From NCBI GenBank assembly GCA_016840405.1, contig JAEOSK010000021.1, forward strand, positions 1 to 46,623: DNA of 46,623 bases, written 5' to 3'. The stretch comes from Candidatus Hermodarchaeum yapensis. Its GTDB lineage: Archaea; Asgardarchaeota; Hermodarchaeia; Hermodarchaeales; Hermodarchaeaceae. The position numbers and the translations under genes were made by a program. Within the stretch, counting starts at the first letter, position 1. Every line of letters begins with the position of its first letter. This document shows, piece after piece, positions 25,239 to 33,976 of this stretch. The notes below the pieces were generated by a model, which saw only the letters and a list, made by a program, of their open reading frames with translations, did not search any database and was not told the origin of the DNA.

Positions 25239-25991
25239 TTATGTTTTAATGGCTTTCACAATCTGAGTTAATGTTTCACCAGCCTCGGCATGAAACACCA
25301 GGTCAGCCATTTGGTCAAGTGGTGTTGGTTCTTGGTTAATGATGATGAATTTGGCTCCACTTTGCGTGGCAATTGTGGGAAGTGTTGCAACGGGATATAC
25401 AACGAGATATGAACCAACCGCTAGCATTAGTTCGCACTTTCTTGCAGCCTCCACTGCAACGCCTAATGCTTTCTGAGGTAAAGCTTCGCCGAAAAAAACG
25501 GTGTCTAACTTGAGTAAGCCACCACAAGTCGGACACATGACGGGAATCTGACGCTTCCTCATTGCGTTTTCAAGATGCTTGCGATCGACTTGTATTTGGC
25601 AGACTGTACATGTGGCACTGAAGAGACTGCCATGAACCTCAATGACGTTTTTGCTCCCGGCTATTTGATGTAAACCATCGACATTCTGTGTGATGAGGCA
25701 GTCCAAGAGTCCCATTTTTTCCAATTTTGCCAACATTATATGAGAGGGATTGGGCTTTGCATTCATAATCGTAGGAGCCATTTCAAGAGCCATCTCCCAC
25801 CACCCTCTTGGATCACTAAGAAAACCGTTGATACTAGCAAATTTCGCAGGGTCAACCTTCGTCCACAGTCCGTCAGGTCCACGGAAATCTGGAATCCCGC
25901 TTTTCGTTGATACACCTGCACCAGTTAAGGCCACAGTAGATGTTGATGTGGAAATCATCTGTGCAACTTGCTGAATTTTCTCGTCTAGCAT
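25239..25991 (-). CDS. Sir2-family NAD-dependent protein deacylase (sirtuin)
   Basis: 250 aa, standard single-domain sirtuin length. Motifs: GAGVSTKSGIPDFRGPDGLW (NAD site, residues 24-43), TQNVDGLHQ (101-109), catalytic His120 in IEVHGSLF, four zinc cysteines (C128, C131, C153, C156), VFFGEALP, and the C-terminal AVGSYLVVYPVATLP and IINQEPTPLD. Function: NAD-dependent removal of acyl groups from lysines, probably of chromatin or metabolic proteins such as Alba or acyl-CoA synthetases in archaea. GAGG precedes the ATG by 7 nt. It lies divergent from the FGGY kinase and upstream of the flavin reductase on the same strand, with a promoter between. Confidence 0.95.
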   Translation of the reverse strand: MLDEKIQQVAQMISTSTSTVALTGAGVSTKSGIPDFRGPDGLWTKVDPAKFASINGFLSDPRGWWEMALEMAPTIMNAKPNPSHIMLAKLEKMGLLDCLITQNVDGLHQIAGSKNVIEVHGSLFSATCTVCQIQVDRKHLENAMRKRQIPVMCPTCGGLLKLDTVFFGEALPQKALGVAVEAARKCELMLAVGSYLVVYPVATLPTIATQSGAKFIIINQEPTPLDQMADLVFHAEAGETLTQIVKAIKT

Positions 25992-26108
25992 TGGTAGCCC
26001 TCGATAATCTGGATATCACAAGACCTGTAAAGACAAAAGACTGTGGGTTTTTCCATGTGGATACAAGTTTTAACTACCAACAGACTTGTTAGACGCGAGG
26101 AGATCTCA

Positions 26109-27656
26109 ATGGCGAATTCCCAATTAGTTGTGGCAATCGATGTGGGAACAGGTGGTACCAGAACAGCCGTGTTTGATGCCAGTAACGGAAAACTCATTAT
26201 TCAAACACACCAGGAATATTCCTCCCTTTTCCCTCAGCCAACATGGGTTGAACAAAATGCAGAAGATTGGTGGAAAACTACCTGCAGTACAACCCAGGCT
26301 AGTCTCAAAAAGATTGGTAAGCGAATCAACGAAATTGTGGCGGTTAGTATTACCAATCAGCGGGAGACCATTGTACCAGTTGACGAAAAGGGAAAACCAC
26401 TCCATAATGCTCTCGTTTGGCAAGATCGTAGAACTATCCAACAATGTCAGACCATTACAACAGAGCTGGGTGTAGACACTGTGTATAACGAGACGGGTTT
26501 AATCATTGACCCTTACTTTTCAGCTCCAAAAATTCTTTGGTTCAAAGACGAGAAACCAGAAGTTTTCCGTGATGCGGCTAAATTCCTTCTTGTCCATGAT
26601 TTCATTTTACACCGGTTGACAGACATCTTTGCCACGGATTATAGTAATGCGTCCAGAACGATGCTTTTCGCTGTTCGTCCCATGGAATGGTCCAAACTTA
26701 TGTGTGATGCCCTTGAGATTCCAAAGGAAAAACTTCCCAAAGCGTATCCCTCTGGTACGCAAACAGGAGAAATCTCAAAGCGTGCAGCAAAAGCAACCGG
26801 TCTCCTTGAAGGATTACCTGTTGTGGTTGGAGGTGGGGATCAACAATGTGGAGCGGTTGGCGTCGGTGTTGTTAAACCCGGACGTGTCAAAGCAACAGTT
26901 GGGACTGGAACATTCATTTTAGCCTATGAAGAACAACCTCGGTTCGATTCTGAGCACCGTTTACTTTGCAGTTGTCATGCAGTTCCCAATAAGTGGGTTA
27001 TTGAGGCAAGTATTTTCACTAGTGGAATTATTTACCGTTGGTTCCGTGACCAATTTGGTCAGGAAGAGAAGAGTTTAGCTCAACTCTTAGGTTCTGATGC
27101 ATATGAGTTGATGAATGAACAGGCGGAGCAATCTCCTCCGGGGGCACGCGGAATTCTTTTGTTACCTCATTTTGTTGGTGCGGGTGCACCTCATTGGAAT
27201 CCAGACGCCCGTGGCGTAATTATTGGTCTCGCCCTTGGTCACACTAAGTCAGATGTAATTCGTGCAATAATGGAGGGAACCTCCTTCGAAGTCCGGCAGA
27301 ATTTAGAAATCATGCACGAACTTGGTGTCCCACTCAAAGAATTACGACTAACGGGTGGAGCAACACGGAGTAGAGTTTGGAATCAGATTCAAGCCGATGT
27401 GACTAAGCTCACAGTTCAACGCAGTAAAGTAGAAGAGGCTACAGCGCTGGGAGCCGCGATTCTTGCGGCTGTAGGAAGCGGAATTTATCAGAATGTTAGT
27501 ATGGCTGCCGAAGCAATGGTGGCCATTGGAAACCAATATTCACCTGAAAATGAACCTGCGCAAGTCTATAATCAGCTCTTCTCTATTCATACTGAAGCCT
27601 ATCAGGCTTTAGAAGAGGCAAAGGTTTTTTCACGACTAAGAACACTTGACGCATGA
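26109..27656 (+). CDS. FGGY-family carbohydrate kinase (glycerol/xylulose kinase-like)
   Basis: 515 aa from ATG 26109, chosen because GAGGAGATCT lies just upstream; the longer frame from 26043 adds 22 non-conserved residues. Phosphate-1 loop AIDVGTGGTRTAVFD (residues 9-23), SITNQRETIVP, ALVWQDRRT, the catalytic Asp in GGGDQQCGAVG, GTGTFILA and the C-terminal LRLTGGATRSRVWNQIQADV are all FGGY features. NQRE and WQDR plus GDQQ match glycerol-kinase polyol-binding residues, while the C-terminal half is closer to xylulokinases, so the substrate is open. The LarA-like gene follows 6 bp later on the same strand, so the two probably share a pathway and transcript. Confidence 0.92.
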   Translation: MANSQLVVAIDVGTGGTRTAVFDASNGKLIIQTHQEYSSLFPQPTWVEQNAEDWWKTTCSTTQASLKKIGKRINEIVAVSITNQRETIVPVDEKGKPLHNALVWQDRRTIQQCQTITTELGVDTVYNETGLIIDPYFSAPKILWFKDEKPEVFRDAAKFLLVHDFILHRLTDIFATDYSNASRTMLFAVRPMEWSKLMCDALEIPKEKLPKAYPSGTQTGEISKRAAKATGLLEGLPVVVGGGDQQCGAVGVGVVKPGRVKATVGTGTFILAYEEQPRFDSEHRLLCSCHAVPNKWVIEASIFTSGIIYRWFRDQFGQEEKSLAQLLGSDAYELMNEQAEQSPPGARGILLLPHFVGAGAPHWNPDARGVIIGLALGHTKSDVIRAIMEGTSFEVRQNLEIMHELGVPLKELRLTGGATRSRVWNQIQADVTKLTVQRSKVEEATALGAAILAAVGSGIYQNVSMAAEAMVAIGNQYSPENEPAQVYNQLFSIHTEAYQALEEAKVFSRLRTLDA

Positions 27657-27662
27657 AGAACC

Positions 27663-28955
27663 ATGGCAGACATCCAACTACGTTACGGACAAGGTCAAGT
27701 CAAACTTGAAATCCCTGAGAAAAACATAGGTGAAGTAATACAGCCACGAAAACAACAAGCCACCAAGGATATCACTGGAACCCTTCGCCAAGCACTTGAA
27801 ACACCTATTGATGTGACACTTCATGAAACTATCGCTGGTCGTCGAGTAGGCGTCCTAATTGAAGACGGAACCCGCGCTGAACCACACGAAATCATCGTTG
27901 ATGAGCTAACTCGCCTTCTCCAACCAGCAAAGGAACTGACCTTCATAATCACAACTGGCTCTCATGAACCACATAGTACTCGAAATCAGGAAATTATCCA
28001 AGCGATTCATCAGAGTTGTAAAAGCAACAGGTTAGACTCCTATCGGGTGCTTGTTCACGATGCCATCGAATCTCCTTGTAAACTGATTGGGACCACAACC
28101 CGTGGCACTGAAGTGTGTATCAATCAGGAAGTATTAGATCTTGAAGCGTTTGTGGTTGCCGCGGATATGAAGAACCACTATTTTGCAGGATACTCGAATG
28201 TCCTAAAGAATTTCCTTCCCGGATTTTGTGATTTCGCAGCGATTGAAGCCAATCATAGCTTAGCCTTGCAACGTGAATCCACTTTTGGTCGACATCCCTT
28301 TCACCCTGATCCAACCCGTCGAACGAATCCTGTAGCTGAGGACATGCTGGAAGCTGCAAATATGATTCTAAAAGAGCGCCCAGTGTTCCTTCTTGCCATG
28401 GTAACCAGTGGACCTTACATTTTATGGTCGGCAAGTGGAGATATGGAAGAAGTAACCCGTCAGGGAATCCAAGTCATAGATGATACAGCATCTTTTGCTG
28501 TTCCTGCCACAGATTACATTATTGTCACGCCAGGCGGATCTCCGCAAGATGAGAGCCTTTACAATGCGCAACGAGGATTAGAGCTTACTAAAAACGCGGT
28601 GCAGGATGAGGGAGAGATACTTCTTCTTGCTGAATGTCCTAAAGGCATTGCACCGACTCCCAAGGCCCGGGAGTTCTTCTATGATTACTTAATCAAACCG
28701 CTTCCGGAAATGATGGCTGAAATTCAACATCGTTATCGATTATATACACACAAAAGCTGGAAATTTGGTGAGCTCATCCAACGATTACGTCGTATTTGGT
28801 TGTACACAGAGCTAGACCAAAAACAGGTTGAAACAGCACACCTTTCCTACACAACTAATCCGCAAAGTACTGTGAATACGTGGATACAAAATAATGCAGA
28901 TGCAACAATCCATATTTTTCATGACGCCAATAAGATCGCGGTTCACGCAAAGTAG
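27663..28955 (+). CDS. LarA-type nickel-pincer-dependent racemase/epimerase homologue
   Basis: 430 aa, same size as lactate racemase LarA. The residues that hold and use the nickel-pincer nucleotide in LarA have clear counterparts: EDGTRAEP (67-74, for D-TRp-P), His101 in TGSHEPH, His172 in MKNHYFAGYS, Lys182 in NVLKNFLPG and His198 in EANHSL. The GGSPQDESLYNAQRGLELT stretch is also diagnostic. LarA homologues racemise or epimerise alpha-hydroxy acids. The usual GFSGGRK is GYSNVLK here, which suggests a different substrate from lactate. No larB, larC or larE cofactor genes are in the window. It is 6 bp downstream of a sugar/polyol kinase, so a sugar-acid substrate is a reasonable guess. Confidence 0.9.
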   Translation: MADIQLRYGQGQVKLEIPEKNIGEVIQPRKQQATKDITGTLRQALETPIDVTLHETIAGRRVGVLIEDGTRAEPHEIIVDELTRLLQPAKELTFIITTGSHEPHSTRNQEIIQAIHQSCKSNRLDSYRVLVHDAIESPCKLIGTTTRGTEVCINQEVLDLEAFVVAADMKNHYFAGYSNVLKNFLPGFCDFAAIEANHSLALQRESTFGRHPFHPDPTRRTNPVAEDMLEAANMILKERPVFLLAMVTSGPYILWSASGDMEEVTRQGIQVIDDTASFAVPATDYIIVTPGGSPQDESLYNAQRGLELTKNAVQDEGEILLLAECPKGIAPTPKAREFFYDYLIKPLPEMMAEIQHRYRLYTHKSWKFGELIQRLRRIWLYTELDQKQVETAHLSYTTNPQSTVNTWIQNNADATIHIFHDANKIAVHAK

Positions 28956-29085
28956 CCAAATCGTTCTATTTGATTTACAAAATCTAAAGAATTTCTCGAA
29001 TTAAATCCGACTTAAAGTCAATCAGAAGCAAATGTTAAGAACGCATCCTGTGCAATATACTCGGTAATAGTCTGGGAGCTCACCG

Positions 29086-29565
29086 ATGCCAGTCGTATAC
29101 ACGTATTGTGAAAAATGCAAAGCATATATTGCGATTGATGTTCCACCTGACACCATTCAAAGACAAACTGTCTTTCCTTTTCCCTACTCGTACGTTCACG
29201 GTGAGCCCAACCATGTCATCACGATTTATCTAGACCAAGACCTCGTTGAACGAGGCCATGAAGTGTCTGAAATCCATGCAGGTAATCAGGTGGAGGTTGC
29301 CCAACCGCCCCCAAGTGGGACGACAGCCCCAGCTCCTCCCACGTCAATGGTAGGCACAAAAAGTCGTCGAATCGTACCTCGAGTTATTGCCGACTTAGAT
29401 AAACAAAAACTCTCAATCACGGAGTTTCGGATGCTCAGCCTTTGCGACGGGCAAACAACACTCCAAGAAATTGCAGATAAGATGGGATTACAATTTTTCA
29501 TCGCTATGCGGATGTTGTTAGACCTCCAAAAGCGTAAACTTGTAGATTTCGAAAAGCGATTCTAA
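29086..29565 (+). CDS. Protein with CxxC N-terminus and winged-helix-like C-terminus
   Basis: 159 aa. The N-terminus has a single CxxC (YCEKCKAYIAI, C8 and C11) and a small beta-rich domain ending VITIYLDQDLVERGHEV. A Pro/Ala/Thr linker (QPPPSGTTAPAPPTS, about 76-90) leads to a C-terminal helical domain: LSITEFRMLSLCDGQTTLQEIADKMG...AMRMLLDLQKRKLVDF. This resembles the winged-helix domain found at the C-terminus of Asgard and bacterial DUF4388-like or Roadblock-associated proteins. GGGAG precedes the ATG at 7 nt. Linker style is the same as in the gelsolin-like proteins downstream. A signalling or adaptor role is inference. Confidence 0.75.
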   Translation: MPVVYTYCEKCKAYIAIDVPPDTIQRQTVFPFPYSYVHGEPNHVITIYLDQDLVERGHEVSEIHAGNQVEVAQPPPSGTTAPAPPTSMVGTKSRRIVPRVIADLDKQKLSITEFRMLSLCDGQTTLQEIADKMGLQFFIAMRMLLDLQKRKLVDFEKRF

Positions 29566-29631
29566 TCCGATTACCAGCGACGAAGAATTCTTAACCCCTA
29601 TTGAGCATGTACGAATGTAAGGTGACTAGCC

Positions 29632-30141
29632 ATGGGTGTCAAAGGTTGGATCGGTTGGCATTTTAAGATGGATAAAACGTCACTGAATGCCTTTCAGGCA
29701 TTGGTGGCTGCAGTAATAGATGATGTACTTGCACAAACAAAGGGTGACATAAATCAGGCAAACGAGAAGCTGTTTCGCCTTGGAATGGCGATGGCAGAAA
29801 CATTACTATTCGAATACAGCGACACGATTGGTGAACACGCCACCACCTTTGATGGCTTTCTTAACACATTCACCCTCGCTACACGCGTGATGCTTGGGAA
29901 AAAATTTGACGAAGCCTATTATGACTCAGAGGAAAAGAAAATTGTCTATGCGTTTAATGATTGTCCCATCTGTGAGAACATCCGGATGTCCGACGAGTTT
30001 CGCGGTCTGAAGTACTGCAATATTCTCAGCGGAGTCTTCCAACACGTTCTAACACTTCGTGGTTTTAATAGCGAATGTGAGGAAGTTCAATGCAAAACGT
30101 GGGGCGCAGATTCCTGCATTTGGGAGCTCCGAGAAAAGTAA
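29632..30141 (+). CDS. V4R/TRAPP(Bet3)-like domain protein
   Basis: 169 aa. The C-terminal half contains Cys residues with the pattern of V4R domains: C111-P-I-C114, then KYCNILSGVFQHVLTL (C129), ECEEVQCKTWGADSCIWEL (C149, C154, C162). The N-terminal half is helical (FQALVAAVIDDVLAQ...LGMAMAETLLFEYSDTIG), as in the mixed alpha/beta NO-signalling/Golgi-transport ligand-binding fold that V4R proteins share with TRAPP subunit Bet3. Members bind small hydrophobic ligands or mediate vesicle tethering; TRAPP acts as a GEF for Rab GTPases in eukaryotes. Here it lies 23-50 bp upstream of HMG-CoA reductase. A GTPase link is attractive but unproven. Confidence 0.8.
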   Translation: MGVKGWIGWHFKMDKTSLNAFQALVAAVIDDVLAQTKGDINQANEKLFRLGMAMAETLLFEYSDTIGEHATTFDGFLNTFTLATRVMLGKKFDEAYYDSEEKKIVYAFNDCPICENIRMSDEFRGLKYCNILSGVFQHVLTLRGFNSECEEVQCKTWGADSCIWELREK

Positions 30142-30190
30142 AGAAAGTTTGATAAGTTAACCCATGCAGGAACACGGTGAGATGAACACC

Positions 30191-31465
30191 GTGTCTGACA
30201 AAACTTCAGCGATTAGAGGACTTTATCGTCTCTCAATTGAGGAGCGACAGAAAAAACTTCAGGAATTTGCTGATTTAACCGAAGACGATATGTCGGTGTT
30301 AGAAAAGTTTGGATCATTAGATGCTTCAACCGCTGATAGAATGATCGAAAACGTTGTGGGCACTTTCCCCTTTCCTCTTGGAATCGCAACGAATTTTCAG
30401 ATAAATGGTCGAGATTTTCTTGTTCCTATGGCCTTGGAAGAACCCTCCGTGGTTGCTGCCGCTTCTAATGCTGCCCGGATGACACGCCAAACAGGAGGTT
30501 TTTCGGCAAGTACAACGGACCCGGTTATGATTGGACAAATACAAGTCGCAGATATACCCCATTTGGATAAGGCAGAAAAGAGTATAACAGAGCAAAAAGA
30601 AAATCTACTCAAGGTTGCAAATGCTCAAGATCCTGTACTAGTGAAGTTTGGTGGGGGAGCACGAGACTTACAGGTTCGACGACTTGACACAATTATGGGA
30701 CCGATGATTGTGGTACATATTTTCGTTGATGCTCGTGATGCAATGGGAGCTAATGCTGTAAATACTATGTGTGAAGCACTTGCTCCACTCTTAGAAGAAT
30801 TAACGAAAGGAAAAGTCTACCTAAGGATTCTTTCCAATCTCGCAGAGCATCGGCTTGCCAGAGCTACTGCAACATTTCCTGCAAAAGAACTTGGCGGTTC
30901 AAAGGCTGTTGATGGAATATTGAAGGCTTATGCTTTTGCACAAGCTGATCCCTACAGATGTGCTACTCATAACAAAGGAATTATGAATGGAGTAGATGCA
31001 GTCCTACTCGCCACTGGGCAAGATTTTCGCGCCGTTGAAGCAGGTGCGCATACATATGCAGCAACACGAGAGGGAGGGTATCAATCGCTAACCCGATATG
31101 AGAAGACACCTTCAGGCGATTTACAGGGGAGTATAGAACTACCGTTGGCGGTGGGTCTTGTCGGAGGGGCAACACGTACTCATCCTGTGGCGCGCTTATG
31201 TGTGAAAATTCTTGGTGTAAAAACAGCAAATGAACTTGCTGAAATCATTGCAAGTGTGGGTCTAGCCCAAAACCTTGCCGCACTACGAGCGCTAAGTCAA
31301 GAGGGAATTCAAACAGGTCACATGAAACTACATTCTCGCAATGTTGCAATAGCCGCTGGAGCCATTGGAGATGAAGTAGATACGATCGCTCAGAAAATGA
31401 TTGCCGAAAAACGCGTTCGTTTTGACCGAGCTCAAGAAATCTTAGCTGAACTCAGAAAAGATTGA
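30191..31465 (+). CDS. hmgA: Hydroxymethylglutaryl-CoA reductase, class II type
   Basis: About 424 aa. The class II signature is strong: VVGTFPFPLGIATNFQINGRDFLVPMALEEPSVVAAASNAARM resembles the Pseudomonas mevalonii enzyme more than the archaeal/eukaryotic class I enzyme. Catalytic residues are present: Glu in LEEPS (E83 from this start), Lys in HNKGIMNGVDAV, Asp in GQDFRAVEAG and His in GHMKLHSRN. Reaction: HMG-CoA to mevalonate with two NAD(P)H, for isoprenoid lipid synthesis in archaea. Class II in archaea is usually explained by transfer from bacteria. I choose GTG 30191 because GGTGAG lies 9 nt upstream, but in-frame ATGs at 30164 and 30182 are also possible. The prenyl synthase at 38880-39905 acts later in the same pathway. 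Confidence 0.93.
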   Translation: MSDKTSAIRGLYRLSIEERQKKLQEFADLTEDDMSVLEKFGSLDASTADRMIENVVGTFPFPLGIATNFQINGRDFLVPMALEEPSVVAAASNAARMTRQTGGFSASTTDPVMIGQIQVADIPHLDKAEKSITEQKENLLKVANAQDPVLVKFGGGARDLQVRRLDTIMGPMIVVHIFVDARDAMGANAVNTMCEALAPLLEELTKGKVYLRILSNLAEHRLARATATFPAKELGGSKAVDGILKAYAFAQADPYRCATHNKGIMNGVDAVLLATGQDFRAVEAGAHTYAATREGGYQSLTRYEKTPSGDLQGSIELPLAVGLVGGATRTHPVARLCVKILGVKTANELAEIIASVGLAQNLAALRALSQEGIQTGHMKLHSRNVAIAAGAIGDEVDTIAQKMIAEKRVRFDRAQEILAELRKD

Positions 31466-31573
31466 ACCTGACACGACAAGGTAATATAACCCCTTTATCC
31501 TCATATGTAATGAGGAAACGCGATTCGCGGCTACAAAAAAGTGATACTCACTCTAGCGGTGGAACGAGTTAAG

Positions 31574-32494
31574 ATGAAACAATACATAGGGATGATAGAA
31601 GTCCTTGGTGAGGGGGGAGAATTACAGCCGTTACATTGGAATCCCAACCACCTTTTAGATGGAAGAGCAATCCTTGTTGTTGATGAACCAGAAGCTATTG
31701 TCTGGGTATGGCTTGGTCAAGGAACATCGATGTTACAACGGACAACAGCGACTCGCCAAGCACGATTTATTATGAAGAATGGTATTCATATCGATGATAT
31801 TCATTTTGGTACAAAATGCACCAACTTCATTGAAATCCCAGGAGACCTTAAGAGTTCAAAAGCAACACTTCTGAAAAAACTTCTCGAATCTAATCCAAAA
31901 ACGTCAGAGTATCTTGTTGTCGTAGAAGAAGAAGTAGCGATTTCGACCTTTGATGATTTGATTCAAGACCGAGTCGAGGTCTTCGAGCAGGCCATTATTC
32001 CTGAACCTACACGCCAAAAGACTCCTACTCGTCGACGAATTCTCACTTACGAAGAACAACTTGCGACTAAAGTTCTCTTTGCGGTAGCCGATTGTTATGG
32101 GCAAGCCAACATGACACCAATTGGCCCTAGCGAGTTTCAGGTGTCAGTACTTCGCCTTCAATTGCGATTTATCTGTCAAGGAGATGCAATTCTCTTTACC
32201 GAAATTCGTGCAACCGCTCCAGAAGATCTTGAAGCCTTTACTCGATGTTTTGGTCAGGCTCCTCAGCTTACAGCTGATGGGCAACAGACCGTGGGAGCAG
32301 GAATTCCTACTCCTTCACCAGAAACCACAGAGGAGACTAAACAGGAATCAGTTTTTGACGCGATGCGGGAACAACTTTCTCAACTGAAGACAGAACCCAC
32401 ATCTGAAGAAAACGTTGAAGAAGCCGCTGAATCCGAATCAGAAGACGAAGGGGAAGGAAAGGGCGGATCCACAGATTTTGAACTGTTCAGCTAA
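31574..32494 (+). CDS. Gelsolin-like domain protein A
   Basis: 306 aa from ATG 31574; the in-frame GTG 31541 adds 11 residues the paralogues lack. The gelsolin-like segment is residues 31-80: RAILVVDEPEAIVWVWLGQG then STATRQARFIMKNG, with the WVWLG block and following basic helix shared with the two paralogues at 34915 and 35869. A second, less clear alpha/beta region runs about 160-232 (EQLATKVLFAVADCYG...LRFICQGDAILFTEIRAT). The C-terminus (245-306) is Pro/Glu/Ser-rich and very acidic, probably disordered. Asgard gelsolin-like proteins are known to bind actin and phospholipid in vitro in some species. It directly follows HMG-CoA reductase on the same strand and precedes a beta-CASP gene by 43 bp. 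Confidence 0.75.
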   Translation: MKQYIGMIEVLGEGGELQPLHWNPNHLLDGRAILVVDEPEAIVWVWLGQGTSMLQRTTATRQARFIMKNGIHIDDIHFGTKCTNFIEIPGDLKSSKATLLKKLLESNPKTSEYLVVVEEEVAISTFDDLIQDRVEVFEQAIIPEPTRQKTPTRRRILTYEEQLATKVLFAVADCYGQANMTPIGPSEFQVSVLRLQLRFICQGDAILFTEIRATAPEDLEAFTRCFGQAPQLTADGQQTVGAGIPTPSPETTEETKQESVFDAMREQLSQLKTEPTSEENVEEAAESESEDEGEGKGGSTDFELFS

Positions 32495-32536
32495 ATCATC
32501 CGCTGGTCTCCAATCAAACCGGAGATTTCCTTGTAG

Positions 32537-33955
32537 GTGTTACAAGAGTTGGAACTGACTATTCACGGCGCAGGTCAAACCGTTACGGGGAGCATGTTCC
32601 AAATTCAAACAAAAACCACCTCGTTTCTTTTTGATTGTGGTCTTTTTCAAGGAAATCCTGCAGAACAAGCTCATCGTAATCGAACCTTTTCCTTTGACCC
32701 GTCCACCATCGATTATGTTATTTTGAGTCATGCTCATCTTGACCATTGTGGACGACTCCCTTTACTTGTCCGGGCTGGTTTTCGTGGCCCAATATATGCC
32801 AACCATGCGACAGCGGATTTATGCGATCTCCTGCTAAGAGATGTAGCTGAATCAGAGGAAGAAGACGCGACAAGGGCACGATCACGCCAAAGAACCATAA
32901 AAAGCGATCACATCTTTGATCCAGAACCCCTCTTTTCTGTAAGGGATGCGGAACAAACAATCCAACAATTTCGAAGAGTCAAATATAACTCAAAAAAAGC
33001 GCTTCCTGGGAATGTCACGCTTTGCTTTCGAGATGCAGGTCATATTCTGGGTTCGTCTATAGTAGAAACCTGGGTTGAAGAGCGAGGGAAAGTTGTTCAC
33101 ATAGTTGACACGGGAGATATCGGAAGAAAGAACACTCCCCTAATCCGCGACCCAGATTATCCATCCGCAGCCACTTATCTGCTCTGCGAATCAACCTATG
33201 CCAACCGCATACACGAACCCCTTTCTAAAACAATCAAACGCTTTGAACAGGTCATTATCAAAGCAAACCGACATCGGAGTCATATCCTAGTGCCTGCCTT
33301 TGCAATTGGTCGGACACAGGCACTAATCTATGCCCTGAATTGCCTTGTAGAAAATTCACGGGTACCCATAATTCCCGTGGCAATTGATTCTCCTCTTGCC
33401 ATTAGAGCTACCGAGATTTTCAAACGCCATAAAGAGTGCTTCGATGAAGAAACGTGGAACCTCATTAAATCTGGTGATGCGCCTTTGGATTTCAAAGGTC
33501 TTCAATATATTGAGTCCCATGAAGACAGTGATCGTTTAAGCCAACAAAATGGACCCATACTGATTGTTGCAGGTTCGGGAATGATGAATGGAGGACGGAT
33601 TCTCCGCCACCTTTATCGACGGATTGAGGATCAAAAAACGCACTTGATGATTATTGGATTTCAGGCGCCAGGAACGTTGGGTCATCGTATTATCCAAGGA
33701 GCACGCAAAGTGACACTTTATGGGCGAAAAAGGCGAGTTCGTGCACGAATAGAACAATTGTACGGGTTCAGCGCTCATGCGGATAAACCGGAACTCAAGA
33801 GTTTTCTTACTTCACTACGCGAGAATACACCCCAACACGTCTTTTGTATCCATGGAAGCCCCAGTGCATGCCGAGGGCTCACACGATTGGTCAAAAAGCA
33901 TTTGCGGTGCTTGGCCACGGCTCCCGAGATTGGTCAACGGTTTGTATTAGCCTAG
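32537..33955 (+). CDS. Metallo-beta-lactamase/beta-CASP ribonuclease (short CPSF-like type)
   Basis: 472 aa, GTG start with GGAGAT 10 nt upstream. MBL motif SHAHLDHCG (H65, H67, D69, H70), DAGHILGSS, DTGDIGRKN; beta-CASP motifs CESTYANRIH, FSAHADKPEL and CIHGSPSACRG. The segment LVPAFAIGRTQALI and VAGSGMMNGGRIL are typical. The C-terminus resembles the RNA-specificity domain of bacterial/archaeal MBL-RMMBL proteins (YGRKRRVRARIEQLYGFSAHAD). It is only moderately similar to the enzyme at 6987-8300 and carries no KH domain. Likely RNA processing nuclease. It sits downstream of a gelsolin-like gene by 43 bp and converges with a small orphan gene. Confidence 0.91.
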   Translation: MLQELELTIHGAGQTVTGSMFQIQTKTTSFLFDCGLFQGNPAEQAHRNRTFSFDPSTIDYVILSHAHLDHCGRLPLLVRAGFRGPIYANHATADLCDLLLRDVAESEEEDATRARSRQRTIKSDHIFDPEPLFSVRDAEQTIQQFRRVKYNSKKALPGNVTLCFRDAGHILGSSIVETWVEERGKVVHIVDTGDIGRKNTPLIRDPDYPSAATYLLCESTYANRIHEPLSKTIKRFEQVIIKANRHRSHILVPAFAIGRTQALIYALNCLVENSRVPIIPVAIDSPLAIRATEIFKRHKECFDEETWNLIKSGDAPLDFKGLQYIESHEDSDRLSQQNGPILIVAGSGMMNGGRILRHLYRRIEDQKTHLMIIGFQAPGTLGHRIIQGARKVTLYGRKRRVRARIEQLYGFSAHADKPELKSFLTSLRENTPQHVFCIHGSPSACRGLTRLVKKHLRCLATAPEIGQRFVLA

Positions 33956-33976
33956 TGCTGAGCAGAGAAGAGAATC

